A stretch of DNA of 64,000 nt, taken from contig CAJJDN010000079.1 in NCBI GenBank assembly GCA_905182985.1, forward strand, positions 335,558-399,557, written 5' to 3'. The notes under the pieces are model-generated. The model did not search any database. It was not told where the DNA came from and was given only the letters and a program-made list of their open reading frames with translations. Below, piece after piece: positions 23,106 to 35,100 of the stretch. How positions within the stretch are numbered: position 1 is the first letter of the stretch; every line of letters starts with the position of its first letter. The translations under genes and the position numbers were made by a program. Source of the DNA: Paramecium sonneborni. Taxonomy: Eukaryota; Ciliophora; Oligohymenophorea; Peniculida; Parameciidae.

Positions 23106-25212
23106 TCAGTCTTATTATTCAAAATTAGAAATAAAGCTTAGTTCATTATCGATGATCTATCTTTTATTTTATTTAATATCAATCTTAGACACGTCAACAC
23201 TAAAAAGATCATTTCCTTAATCTTAATAATTATTTTAATTTTGTTTTTTACTTTATATTTCAGCCAACAGTAATTAAATTTCATTTTTAGTCTAAATATA
23301 ATAAATTAATACAATGGCTAAAACTGATTGTTTTGGTGGTTAATTAAATGCAATATTATTAGTATTAGAAAAATACAAGAATGGATTACTGTAAGATCTT
23401 CTTATAGCCTTTTTAAATATTGGTTAATCTTGAATTTACTTCATTAATTGTAATTTCTTTATATTGCTGAACTATAATAATAAATATAATTTATACATCT
23501 AATTTCTTAAAATAATCATTAAACATAGACATTAAAAATTCTATACATTCTTATTTAGTCATATCATAATATTAAAGAATTTATCCTTATTATTATTATT
23601 AATTTAATTTTCTTAATTATTGATTATCTCCTCTTGCTGTTTAACAAATATATTTTGCCTATTCTTCTGAAGATGAATCATCTATTTCTAATTGTGGTAA
23701 ATTTGGTTTTTAAGTTAGAATATTTTTTTATTGTTATTTCTAAACTGTTTATTATTATTATGATTATGATTATTATTATTATTATTATTGATTGTTTTTT
23801 AATGATTGAAATTCTTTAGATATTATTTTCTTATTATCTAATTCATATGATTATTAATTTTTCATATTTGATGATTATAATGAGTTTGATTATTGTCTTT
23901 ATTGAAACCTCGGACTAAAGATTTAGACAGCAATATCTTATTCTTAATTAAGAACAATAGAATTAAATATTGTTTTTCTATTTCTTAATTGTTCCATTAA
24001 ACTTTGACTTTATTTTTTATAAAATTGTAATTCAATTTACTATTTTTCATTTCTTTCATCTTTTAATTAATTAGATTTAATAAGTAGTTCATTGGTATCA
24101 AGTATGGATTCATATTTCTCAAGTAATGTATTATATAATTTTCGAATATGAATATTAGCGTTTTTTTCTTTTTCAAATAATTCTTTAAATCCTTTAACCA
24201 TCATTTCCATTTTATGTAATTTTTCTTAATAAATCATTCTTTCATTTTTGCTTAAATATTTAAGTTATTATGGTTCTGGAGAGAATCCATATCCTAAACC
24301 ATAAGTTCCGTATAATTCTTAATGTAAAGATTCTAATTTGCCTCTATGATTTTAGACTTCTCTATTAAGTTCTAAATTATCATCAGTTTTATCTATGAAT
24401 TCATTAAATACAAAATCTAATATAAATATTAATAGATTTATTTACCTTTCATACATTAATAATTAGTTTAACTTCGTAAAACAATTCTCATTTTAAAGAT
24501 TTCTCTCTTCAAATGCTATTTTAATTAAATATAGAAGTATACATAATTAACTTCTCTTAATGTATTATTAGTTTCTGTTATTTATTAAGCTTCAGTTGTA
24601 ATTTTAGTAAGTAAACTTCTAACATTTTCAAGTTCTTCATGTAATTTTAGATTCTATTCTGATGGAGTTACAATTTCTACTAATTTTACTAATTATCCTT
24701 CTCTCTCTTATATAGGTTTCATTCTTTCTAATTCTTAGATTGCAAATTCCTTATCATGAATATTTCTTTTTAACTCTATTAATTTATATTCTAAATCTGC
24801 TATTAAATCTTTGTAATAGTTTTGTTGCTCTTCTGAGATCTATTCTTAGAGAAACAACTTTGTTTATAATTATTATGCTATTCTCTATTGATTTGTAAAT
24901 CCTTTCATTAATTTTTCATTTTCTTCATTCAATAATTTCATCACACTTTCTATTTAAGAATTCTAATAATTAGTATAACACATTGACATTGTACTAGAAT
25001 CAGATGTTAACTAAATTATTCAAAATCATTTTTACTTGACCTCTTTTATTCATTCCTTCCATTGTAAGACCCATCGCTTATTTATTTAGTTTTATAACAT
25101 TTTCAAGGTCAACTATATATTCTTATAATTATTTATTTTCTTCTTAGAGGTAATGAATTTTCGATTATTATCTATTTAAAACAAACTCATTAACTTCTGT
25201 TCCCAAAATCAT
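23106..25212 (-). CDS. Long coiled-coil protein with polyQ tract
   Basis: About 666 aa with introns of 25, 27, 29 and 25 nt, which together close the frame exactly. Long coiled coils fill residues about 15-170 (ENEKLMKGFTNQQRIAQQLQ, EELENVRSLLTKITTEAQQI) and 230-340 (NERMIYQEKLHKMEMMVKGF, YNTLLEKYESILDTNELLIK). Between them is GYGFSPEPQQLKYLS. A Gln tract encoded by runs of TAA/TAG follows near 23750. A C-terminal part with EFLMSMFNDYFKKLDF and ILQYYDMTKQECIE may be a small folded module. No named family. Such proteins are typical cortical or basal body components in ciliates, but localisation is not shown by the sequence. Confidence 0.7.
23751..23789 (-). repeat. Trinucleotide repeat encoding polyglutamine
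   Basis: ATT/ATG triplets on the plus strand are TAA/CAT-type triplets on the coding strand. They give about ten Gln with two Ser in the coiled-coil protein. The run would be non-coding under the standard code. Confidence 0.85.
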
Positions 25213-25406
25213 TACACTTTAATAAATTATTAATTAATTGGAAGAGTAAGTTAGAATAAACTAGTAAAAATGGGCAGCCTATTTAATCTCTATTTTAATT
25301 ACACCATTCATTCTAAATTTACTATATTACTTATCTTTTAAGTAATTCTCTATTCTACTGTTTAAAACACTATTTTTTAATACTTACAAAATTTATTTAA
25401 CCATCA

Positions 25407-25835
25407 TCAACTCTTGAATGAGATATTGTTTTCAAGATTCTTAGACAAAAACAAAAGTATGTAATAACTATACTCTTTATAAAACATTAAAAATCTTTAT
25501 ATAACATAAGATGATTATATAATATATAAAAAAAGATTAATTAGATAAAAAAATATTTTTAGAACCTAGAAGAGAGATTTATGGAGTTAAAATTAATTTT
25601 AAACTAATTACTTTTTTATGCTAATCTTTTAATCCAATAATAAACCTTTTTTCATCATAAATTGAATTTGATTATCAATCCATTATATTTGAATCTCTTT
25701 AATTTTTAATGGAATTCTGTTTCTGCTTACTAATTTTTATTAGATCTAATTGGAAATTTTTCCCTTTTTTTTAGAAATAACTAAAAATATATTCACCTTC
25801 AAAACTTTCTTAACCTGAAATTTATAAGATAGCAT
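25407..25835 (-). CDS. Doubtful open frame
   Basis: A 142-codon code-6 frame starting MLSYKFQVKKVLKVNIF. A second frame over the same DNA looks at least as protein-like (ESFEGEYIFSYFQKKGKNFQ, LDLIKISKQKQ) but is cut by TGA. The mixture suggests a decayed gene or chance. No family is recognised. Confidence 0.25.
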
Positions 25836-26537
25836 AATTTATATATAAATGAATCATATATTAAACTCTTTTGCATAAAATAGTTATAAATAAAGTAAAT
25901 AAATTTAACTTAAAAAATTGAGATTACTCTTTATTTTAATATTTTTAATATTTATATATTTATTATTTCATCCCAATTCACTATTGAGATCAAGAAACTT
26001 CTACTTTAAGAGAATTTTATAGAAAATTTTAGATACCTTAAAAAATAAATCTATTATTTTGTGGGTTTTTACAGATGAATAAATGAATCAAAAAAATTAG
26101 AAAATCATAAAAGATTGATTAAGTAATTCATTCTCAAGGTGATTTGAATTTGAATTTAAGAAGAAAATCTAATCTAAGTAAATAATTTACTCTTAAAGTA
26201 AAAATAATTTAAAAAAATAATAAATTTAAAAAAGATGTCTTTCTTAAAGTTTCTTCTCTTTATATAATGATCTTTAATTATACATAACAATAATCAAGAT
26301 ATAAAATTTACATTAGATAAGAGGTTTATGGAGTATCAGATTATTAATTGTTGTCTGAATATATATTCTATTATTTTAGTTTACAATTTTTTATTTTAAG
26401 AGATACTATTGTTAGCTACAAATTATAATTAAATTGGTTTGAAAGTTAACATCATAAATAAGATTTATGAAAAGTAAATCTTATAAATTAAGAATGATAA
26501 AATTGAAAAGAATAATGTTCAAATATTTTAGATTATT
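25836..26537. other. Intergenic AT-rich region
   Basis: About 700 bp of A/T-rich sequence with frequent TGA on both strands. Nothing supported except the upstream flank of the Lys/Gln-rich gene. Confidence 0.45.
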
Positions 26538-27737
26538 AGATAATGTAAAGGAAAGATGATAATGAATTGTAATTATATCTGTAGATTAAAATTAACATAA
26601 TTTAGAGGAAAATCTTTTAATTACATTATAATATAAATTTAAATATAAGTTTAGTATCCATCAATTAATCGTTTGATTTTTTTGTTTGAATAAAAAAGTG
26701 ATAATGAATGTTTTTTTTGGAAATTGAAAAAATCATTGTTTTCTTTTTCTCTATGTAATTAATAAAAAATTGGTTTAAATGAGAATATATAAAATATGAA
26801 ACATAACAAATAATAGAGTCATTACATATTAGACTTTTAGGATATCGAGGATATTTCAGATAATGAATCAATGAGTTCTGAATAATCAAATAAATAATAA
26901 TAAATAAATTAAGTAAGTCCAATTGGCAATAGAATAGAATAATTGAATTCAATATTATAAGTAAAAAAGGAGACTGTAGAAATTCCATCAATAGTAATAT
27001 AAGAATAAGAGGAGCCAATAATAAGAAGAAAGGTGGATATTTAAAAGTAGTAATGGTCAGTTAATTTTGATGAATTATCAGAATAGGAATAATTAGATAG
27101 TGATAGATCATAATGTGCAATAGAAATACAAAAGGATCCAAGTCCACCTACAATTACAATTGAAGAACCATAATATATTGAATAATATTTTGAAGATTAA
27201 AATGTAATAGAAGAGATAGATATTGAATAAGAATAGTTAAAATTAGAATAGAGAAAGGAATAGTTGAAATAGGATTTAATAACTAAAAAATAATAATAAT
27301 AATAAAAATAAAAAACTAAAATATAATCAATTCAATAGGAACCTAAAAAGATATAGGAAATAAATTAAATAAAAAGTAAAAACTTAGATGATAAAATTAA
27401 GTAAAAATATAAATAGAAATTTTACAATCCTAAAAATTCATTGATTTATTTAAGATTAAAAGGTAGGGAAGATTTATATAAAAAGTAAGAATAATTTATA
27501 GATGAATAAACTAAACCTCCAGATTAAGATGAATTATTAGAAGGATTAGAGTGTATCAATAGTTTATTGATTGGATTATCTAAAATCAAGGATAAAAAAT
27601 TAAGTAATATTGAAAAATAGAAAATGCTACCTTTGTAAATTTAGAAACATCGTTTAGATGATAAAGGTGAACATCATAAAGAATCTAAATTATAAAAGAA
27701 TACTGATAAAGATAAAAATATAGAATAATAAAAGAAA
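26538..27737 (+). pseudogene. 5' part of the Lys/Gln-rich gene, interrupted by the N
   Basis: An open frame begins after a TGA near 26500. Its first ATG is near 26535 (reading MQRKDDNELQ) and a second candidate start is at 26796 (MKHNKQQSHYILDFQDIE). It runs open to the N at 27738. The same sequence from 26658 recurs at 27739-28818 and there continues to a stop at 30276. With one repeat copy removed, this is simply the beginning of that gene, so it is not a real truncated gene. Confidence 0.6.
26658..27737. repeat. Direct repeat copy 1 (1,080 bp) left of N at 27738
   Basis: Recurs at 27739-28818 with an offset of 1,081, apparently identical. A standard-code antisense frame appears in both copies (26665-27018 and 27746-28099) with the same translation, which confirms identity over that part. 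Confidence 0.92.
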
Positions 27738-27738
27738 N

Positions 27739-28818
27739 CCATCAATTAATCGTTTGATTTTTTTGTTTGAATAAAAAAGTGATAATGAATGTTTTTTTTG
27801 GAAATTGAAAAAATCATTGTTTTCTTTTTCTCTATGTAATTAATAAAAAATTGGTTTAAATGAGAATATATAAAATATGAAACATAACAAATAATAGAGT
27901 CATTACATATTAGACTTTTAGGATATCGAGGATATTTCAGATAATGAATCAATGAGTTCTGAATAATCAAATAAATAATAATAAATAAATTAAGTAAGTC
28001 CAATTGGCAATAGAATAGAATAATTGAATTCAATATTATAAGTAAAAAAGGAGACTGTAGAAATTCCATCAATAGTAATATAAGAATAAGAGGAGCCAAT
28101 AATAAGAAGAAAGGTGGATATTTAAAAGTAGTAATGGTCAGTTAATTTTGATGAATTATCAGAATAGGAATAATTAGATAGTGATAGATCATAATGTGCA
28201 ATAGAAATACAAAAGGATCCAAGTCCACCTACAATTACAATTGAAGAACCATAATATATTGAATAATATTTTGAAGATTAAAATGTAATAGAAGAGATAG
28301 ATATTGAATAAGAATAGTTAAAATTAGAATAGAGAAAGGAATAGTTGAAATAGGATTTAATAACTAAAAAATAATAATAATAATAAAAATAAAAAACTAA
28401 AATATAATCAATTCAATAGGAACCTAAAAAGATATAGGAAATAAATTAAATAAAAAGTAAAAACTTAGATGATAAAATTAAGTAAAAATATAAATAGAAA
28501 TTTTACAATCCTAAAAATTCATTGATTTATTTAAGATTAAAAGGTAGGGAAGATTTATATAAAAAGTAAGAATAATTTATAGATGAATAAACTAAACCTC
28601 CAGATTAAGATGAATTATTAGAAGGATTAGAGTGTATCAATAGTTTATTGATTGGATTATCTAAAATCAAGGATAAAAAATTAAGTAATATTGAAAAATA
28701 GAAAATGCTACCTTTGTAAATTTAGAAACATCGTTTAGATGATAAAGGTGAACATCATAAAGAATCTAAATTATAAAAGAATACTGATAAAGATAAAAAT
28801 ATAGAATAATAAAAGAAA
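27739..28818. repeat. Direct repeat copy 2 (1,080 bp) right of N at 27738
   Basis: Second copy of 26658-27737, continuous with the 3' part of the Lys/Gln-rich gene. Probably the same locus assembled twice. Confidence 0.92.
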
Positions 28819-30276
28819 ATTTAATAAGAAGTTTAAAAAGAAAAAGATTAAAAATAAAATGAATCTATAATTAAATAATAGTAGCTTTAAGAAGCATAAT
28901 AAGCTAGATAAATAAGACATGAAAAGTAATAGTAGGAAAAAGAAAAATTAAAATTAATGGAATAAAGATAGATTTATAAAATCTTAACAAAAAAATAAAT
29001 CAATTAAGGATTAATACTTTATAAATGTCATCTAAAGTAAAAATAAAAAGATACAATTAAATGGTTAAGATATTCAGAAATTGCTTTAATAAGTAAAGGT
29101 GAAATAGAAATCTTTAATTTTGAAAAGAGAATGTAAGATTAACTTTTTATGTAAATTCACAAAACAAATATGATATCAATATTAATTACTAAATAAGCAA
29201 TATTTGATAGAATAACTATTCATTATGTTGAAGAGTAAAAGTAACCAGAAGAAATCTAATAAAAATAAAAAGAATCATCCATTTAAAATTTAAAAGAAAA
29301 TCAACATATAAATTCACATGATAAGAAATAAGTCAAGGAAAAGAGAGTAATCAAAATTACTGAATAAAAGAAAAAGGTTTTAGATAACTAAATAAATGAT
29401 GAAAAGGATATAAAATCTATTGATGATAAATAATAAAAAGATAAATTAAAATTAAAAGATAAATCTTAAGAAGATTAATTAGAAACAAAAAGAATTAAAA
29501 ATAAAGTAAGTTATTTAGAAAGTGATGAGGAGAAAAAGGATGAAGATCTATTAGATGCTGATTCTATTTAAATTTTTAAAATTACTTAAAATAGATAAAG
29601 AAAATTTGATAAAAAGGAAAAAAACTAATTGAAATCTTCACAAAATAATTAATAATAAATTGAAGAACAAAAATAAATAGAATCTATTGAACTTTCTTAA
29701 AAAAACAATATTAATTAAAGTAAAGAATAGAAAAAAAATAAGAATCAAAAAATTACGGAATATCCATTAAGTAGATTAGAGACAAATGATGAAATTAAAA
29801 AAAAATAAAAAATTAATCAAAAAAGAAAGGAAAAAAGAAGTAAGGAATATCATTAATAAGTCAATGATATTGTAAATGAATAAAATCATATAATTGCTAT
29901 CTCAAAACAAAAAAAAGTTTCTAAAAATACTAAAAATTAGGAAGCTGAAAATTAAATAATAAAATAAATACAAAATAATTAAGAAGAAAATGATAAAATA
30001 TAGAATATAACTAATGAAAAAGATATATAAGAACCAAATAATTCTAATTCTACAAAAGTATAAGAAGAATCAATAAGTAAAAATAATAAATCCCCATCAT
30101 CTAAATCATTACCAAAATTAGATTCTATTGAACCTGGGTATGTTTCTTCGAAGCGTATTTATGAAAGCAGAAATTAAAAGAAAAAAAGAATGAAAATTAT
30201 TGAAGATGAAGAATCAGAATATAGGGATAAATAAAACGATAAGAATCAATTGAAAAAAAGAACAAGATAAAAATGA
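27877..30276 (+). CDS. Lys/Gln/Glu-rich low-complexity protein
   Basis: 799 aa from the ATG at 27877, no intron needed. The frame is also open upstream, so the true start may be further 5' (see 26538). The sequence is mostly K, Q, E, N and I with charged coiled-coil segments. A few less repetitive islands may be folded: DIEDISDNESMSSEQ, NPKNSLIYLRLKGREDLYKK, LLEGLECINSLLIGLSKIKD and a middle part INQGLILYKCHLKQKQKDTI ... SEIALISKGEIEIFNFEKRM. The tail is very basic (KKRMKIIEDEESEYRDKQND, LKKRTRQK). No domain is recognised. A nuclear or nucleolar location is a guess from the basic clusters. Confidence 0.6.
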
Positions 30277-30561
30277 GGTTATTTTTTAAATAATTATTAC
30301 CATGGACAACAACCATTGTATTTTTTAGATATAAATGTTGTTACAAGATTTTATGGAATATTAAATAACAATTCTTTGATTAAATTAGATTTAAAAGTAG
30401 AATGGATTATGTAATTTAAAATAATTATTAAGTTGATTTTGCTGATGATGATTTTTTAAGAATATCATCTAAATCTATTTTTTAATAATGTACCTAAATA
30501 ATAGATTGAAATGAAAAGAGTAAGGAAAAAGAATTTGATTAGATGATACACTATTTAATAA

Positions 30562-32083
30562 ATGAGTTTGATTATAAAATTGAAAAAGAAAGAGATTAAA
30601 TAGATTAATACAGATGAATCATTTAGGGTTACAAAAAGTAAGAAATAATTTATAAAATTTTATAGCATTCAACTTATCTCATAAATTGATGTAGAATAAC
30701 AATATATTGTTTAAGAAACAAAAAATGGAAGAAAAGTTCTCAGAAAATAAGAAGTTGAATTGGAAATATAAAATTATATTAAAATATAATATGTAAATGG
30801 GTTTACTTATGTGGATAGAAATGAATCAATTGAATAAGATTAATAGCATTTAAAGAATAAGTTTAAAAAGAAACAGTTTAATTTTTATAAAAATATTATT
30901 TAATTAAATAAAAAAATGTAAAGTTAATTCCATAGTTAATACCCTTAATTTGAGAATTTAGATGAAATACGATAATTCATAACAACTAAAACAAATACTG
31001 TTGATCTTAGTCTTTAAATGCCACCTTATCTATCATCATTTTATTAACCTTTAAGGAAGCAAACTTTTTAAAATTATTTAGTATAATCTGATATTTAAAT
31101 AATTAGGCGATCAAAGTCAGCGATTAAAATTAAAGAAAACAAGCAATTTATAAATTTATTTAATTAGTTGACATTGAAATATTGAGTTTATTTTAAGAAC
31201 AAATAATTAAACCATATTAAAATTTGATATTAGTTAGACATTATGGAATTCCTTAAGATTTGGATGTGGAGAAATTAAAATTAGATAATAAGACTTTAGG
31301 AGCATTAAATGATTTAGCTAGTTCCATTGCTTAGTGGAATCTTTAAATTGAAATTGCTGTAGACAATATTACAAGAGTTCAACTTTATGAACTTTGGAAT
31401 TAATCTGGAAAAATAAAAGAGGCTTAATTGACAGCTGAAATTAAAGGAATTCTATCTCCATCAGATGATTTAGATTATAAGGTATATAAATTAATAATTA
31501 ATATGTTATTAGACATATTCAAAACATATATTAATTAGAATGTTAGCATAAGGGGCAGATAAATTTGGAAAGTTTTTATATTCAAATGGATTATCAGAAT
31601 CAAATTTATCATATGGTGCAGCCTTAGTAATTTATCATGCCTTAATTGGAAAGTCTGCATTACCATGGAATGTTATAATTCCAAATGTTTCATTAAAATG
31701 GCTAGTATCGATATTTATAATTATGAGTTTGGTGGAGTAATTGGTTCTCTAGCTTTAGGAAAAGTATCAACATATTTGGAGAAATGTGATTAGGTGTAAT
31801 AATTATAAGGATGTGCAGAAGTGTTTTAAGATATAACAAATTTTTTGATTAATTTTAATGAAACAGTATCTGCAGCAATAAATGATGTATTGTTAACAGT
31901 AAATGAAGAATAAGAGATGGAAAAGAAATAAAGTAAAAGGTGATTGATTATTTTTCAGATTTAACAAGCTTGATTGAAGCATTCCTTAAATCTCCAGAAT
32001 CAATAAAAGATGGTTAGACTGAATTTATTACTTGTGAAGACATAATAAAACATGAATAAGATGAATGGTAAGTAATTTAATGA
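30562..32083 (+). CDS. 471-aa protein, unrecognised, four short introns
   Basis: Four introns (26, 31, 23 and 26 nt) give one frame of 472 codons. The first, GTATAATC...AATTAG, joins an N-terminal Gln/Lys-rich half to IYKFIQLVDIEILSLFQEQI. The second half looks globular: LILVRHYGIPQDLDVEKLKL, NDLASSIAQWNLQIEIAVDN, GADKFGKFLYSNGLSESNLS, YGAALVIYHALIGKSALPWN, FGGVIGSLALGKVSTYLEKC, then acidic ETVSAAINDVLLTVNEEQEM. The third intron, ending in ATGAG, removes an apparent frameshift. The weakly Gly/Ala-rich hydrophobic helices may insert in a membrane. An extra 5' exon in 30277-30561 (MDYVIQNNYQVDFADDDFLR) is possible. I cannot name a family. Confidence 0.55.
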
Positions 32084-32136
32084 TTATTAATTAAATAAAA
32101 TCCATTTATAAATTAAATATTAAATAAAATAAATAT

Positions 32137-35100
32137 TCATAAAATTAATATGATTAAAAATGTAAGTAGTAAATGGGAATAATAATTTGAATTTTATTTT
32201 GTTGAATTGTATAATTTCGGTGTTTATTGAGGACCATCTTCACAGAATCTAATATACTAATTCCAATGACATTCATTAATTCTTGTTTAACATAGTTCTT
32301 TTTCATAATTGAATTTGCATAATAATGTGCATTAATTTAATGATAAACTCCATTAACATTTAGGTGACTGTTAACAAATTTCAGTTGTCATCAAATCATT
32401 ACACAAATGTGAGGAACAAAGATTATTAGTATAATAGCATATTCCTTTATATGAATTACATTCACAAGATTCTTTTATAGATTCACATTAAACACATTTA
32501 TAATTCCTTAAGACACAAGAATAATTATTTATTTCATTGCCATGACATAAGGATTAAGATGTTCCTAACATCTCACATGGTTTTGATGTACATATTTTAG
32601 TATTATCAAGTAGATTTTATTATTACCAATTGCATTTATAATTGTTAATTGTCAGTTAATTACATATTATTGGATCATATACTTAATAACAAGATTTTAT
32701 AGATTAACAACTTGTATTGATAAAAGCACAATTCTTTGTAAATTCACATTCTTATTAATTCTATATATCTGAACATTATTTCAATCTACACATTCCATCG
32801 TAAATGCAATATTAATTTAGACATTATGCTGAATATTTACATATTAATTCAAAATTATTAAATGAATAACATAAACTTGTATTAGGTATCTATAAACAAG
32901 CAGTTCCATTGAAATATATATTTTAACAATCTTGCGAATCAATAATATCTTCACATTTACTTGCTTAAGTACATTATTTAAATATATTTAAATAACACTT
33001 TAAATTGTTCAGACTTTATCCTGAACAATCATTTTCTAATAAGTGATGACATTATTTCAATAAACACATATTTTTTTAAAATTGACACAAACTTTATTAC
33101 TAACATTCATTTTTACCTAAATTGTAACAAATTTAAGGTGAATCATTACAACCACATTTCTAATAATCAGAATTCCATACACAATATGTTAATTATTTAC
33201 ATGCATTAATATTTAAATTGCCGCATTTAGTATTAGTTAATTAATAAGTACATCTATTTTCAATTTAATTATATTCAACATAATCATTAACTAACATTCT
33301 ACATGTCAGTTCATTTACATTTCTTAAAGTCATATATGATTCATTATAATTATTCATTAATTAACATTAATTATCTTTAAATATACAAGGTTCATATAAA
33401 ACTAACATACATCCTTTTTTGTTTAATCCACTAGTTGAACAATTCAATTAATGAGGATTATAAATACTAGTACAAGTATAATTTGTAATGTTATAAAGAC
33501 ACAATTTATCCATTATTAATACACATGATTATCTAGTAACTTATAGATCATCATCACATACAATTTTTATATCGATTTATTTACATTAATTATTATGCCA
33601 ATAATAAAAACCATTTTTATTTAAACAAGCATACTTAGATATACCTTCTAATTATGTACTATCACTGTAATTTACACAGTTATTTCTATTACCATATTAA
33701 CATTTTAATTAAGGAATTAATTAACAAGCTTTTATAGAAACATCATTAATTTCATTACATTATGTGTATTTTTTAGTTATTTAAAAATTTATACATTAAT
33801 TGTTGATATATTGACAAGCATACTTTTAATTATTTATACATGTAAATTTACTAATTCCTAAAGAATTACAATTTATATCATCTTATGTTAAACAAGAATG
33901 ATTAAAATACACCATATTCTAAGTAAAATTCATACAAACATTAATATTAATGTTAAAAAGATCTTTATCATCTTTTTGAAAATATAAGCACTTTTAATTA
34001 GACCATTTACAATTTTCAGATGGGTTATTAATTTTAAGGCAAGTCCAAATATTGATGTCAGAATCACAAGTTAGAATTGAAAATATTTAATCATCATTGA
34101 TTTCAATGCATTAATTATTAATCCACTAACAATAAGTTTTTGGCATATGTACTTAGAGACAATCTGATAAAGTAATTTAATTCTGACATTGATTATTGAT
34201 TATTGGAGAACCAAGATTGATTGAAGTTTTATCTTTAATTTGATCATAATTGAGGATGTTTGTGCATTTGAATTATGTATATGTAGTTTCTTAAATTGAG
34301 TAATTGATGCATACAGATTTGTTGGCTGTAGCTGGTAAATTTAAATAATGAAATTTTTAATCAGAAACAAATTATAGGCAACCTTTAGTACTATCCCATA
34401 TACAACTGAATTATTCATTCAATAAACAAGATTATTTATTATATATAGAATTACATGATGTTATATGTATTAATTCTTGACATTAATTATTATTCCATTA
34501 GCATGTTTAATTAATAACATTACGACAAGCAAATTTACTATAAGTATTATCACATTCTAATGGAGTATATGTAAAGTTTTCACATTAATGAATTTATTGA
34601 TTGTATTTACATTTTAAATTTTCATTGTTTAAACAAAAGGAAATATAACCATTTGAAAGTTCACAAAAAGAGAAATCTTCAATTTTTATTGAACATTTTG
34701 AATTAATCCATTAACAAATTTAAGTTGTAATATTTTTACATGTATATTCTGATACATCATCATCACATTTTTATAATTAGAAATTGGCATTATCACAAAG
34801 TCCATCTCTCCAATAACAATAAGTTAGTTTAGTTTCCATTAAACAAGCTTCTCTATTCAATCCTAAACCTGTACATTTAAATAGAGATTTATATTTAGTA
34901 GTAGACAATGATTCACATCCTTAATAAGTTGATTTTTAGATACATTTTAAACCACTTTATGAGATTTAGGAACATAAACCTTGAGAATTGAGTAAATTTG
35001 TATTAGAAATCACTTAAGCTTCACATTAAGTAACTACAAAATTTGTAGTTTTATCCTCTAAACAGATGTAATCAGTGATATTCCATTAACAATTTAATTT

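Noticed and set aside
23317..23430. Short plus-strand frame MAKTDCFGGQLNAILLVLEK
   Set aside because: Antisense to the last exon of the long coiled-coil gene, which is supported by four introns closing its frame.
26665..28099. Two identical 117-codon minus-strand genes
   Set aside because: They are antisense to the Lys/Gln-rich gene and identical only because of the assembly repeat.
31690..31760. Apparent frameshift in the 471-aa gene (SLKW versus FGGVIG)
   Set aside because: Removing a 23-nt GT...AG intron (GTATCG...ATGAG) joins both frames without any indel.
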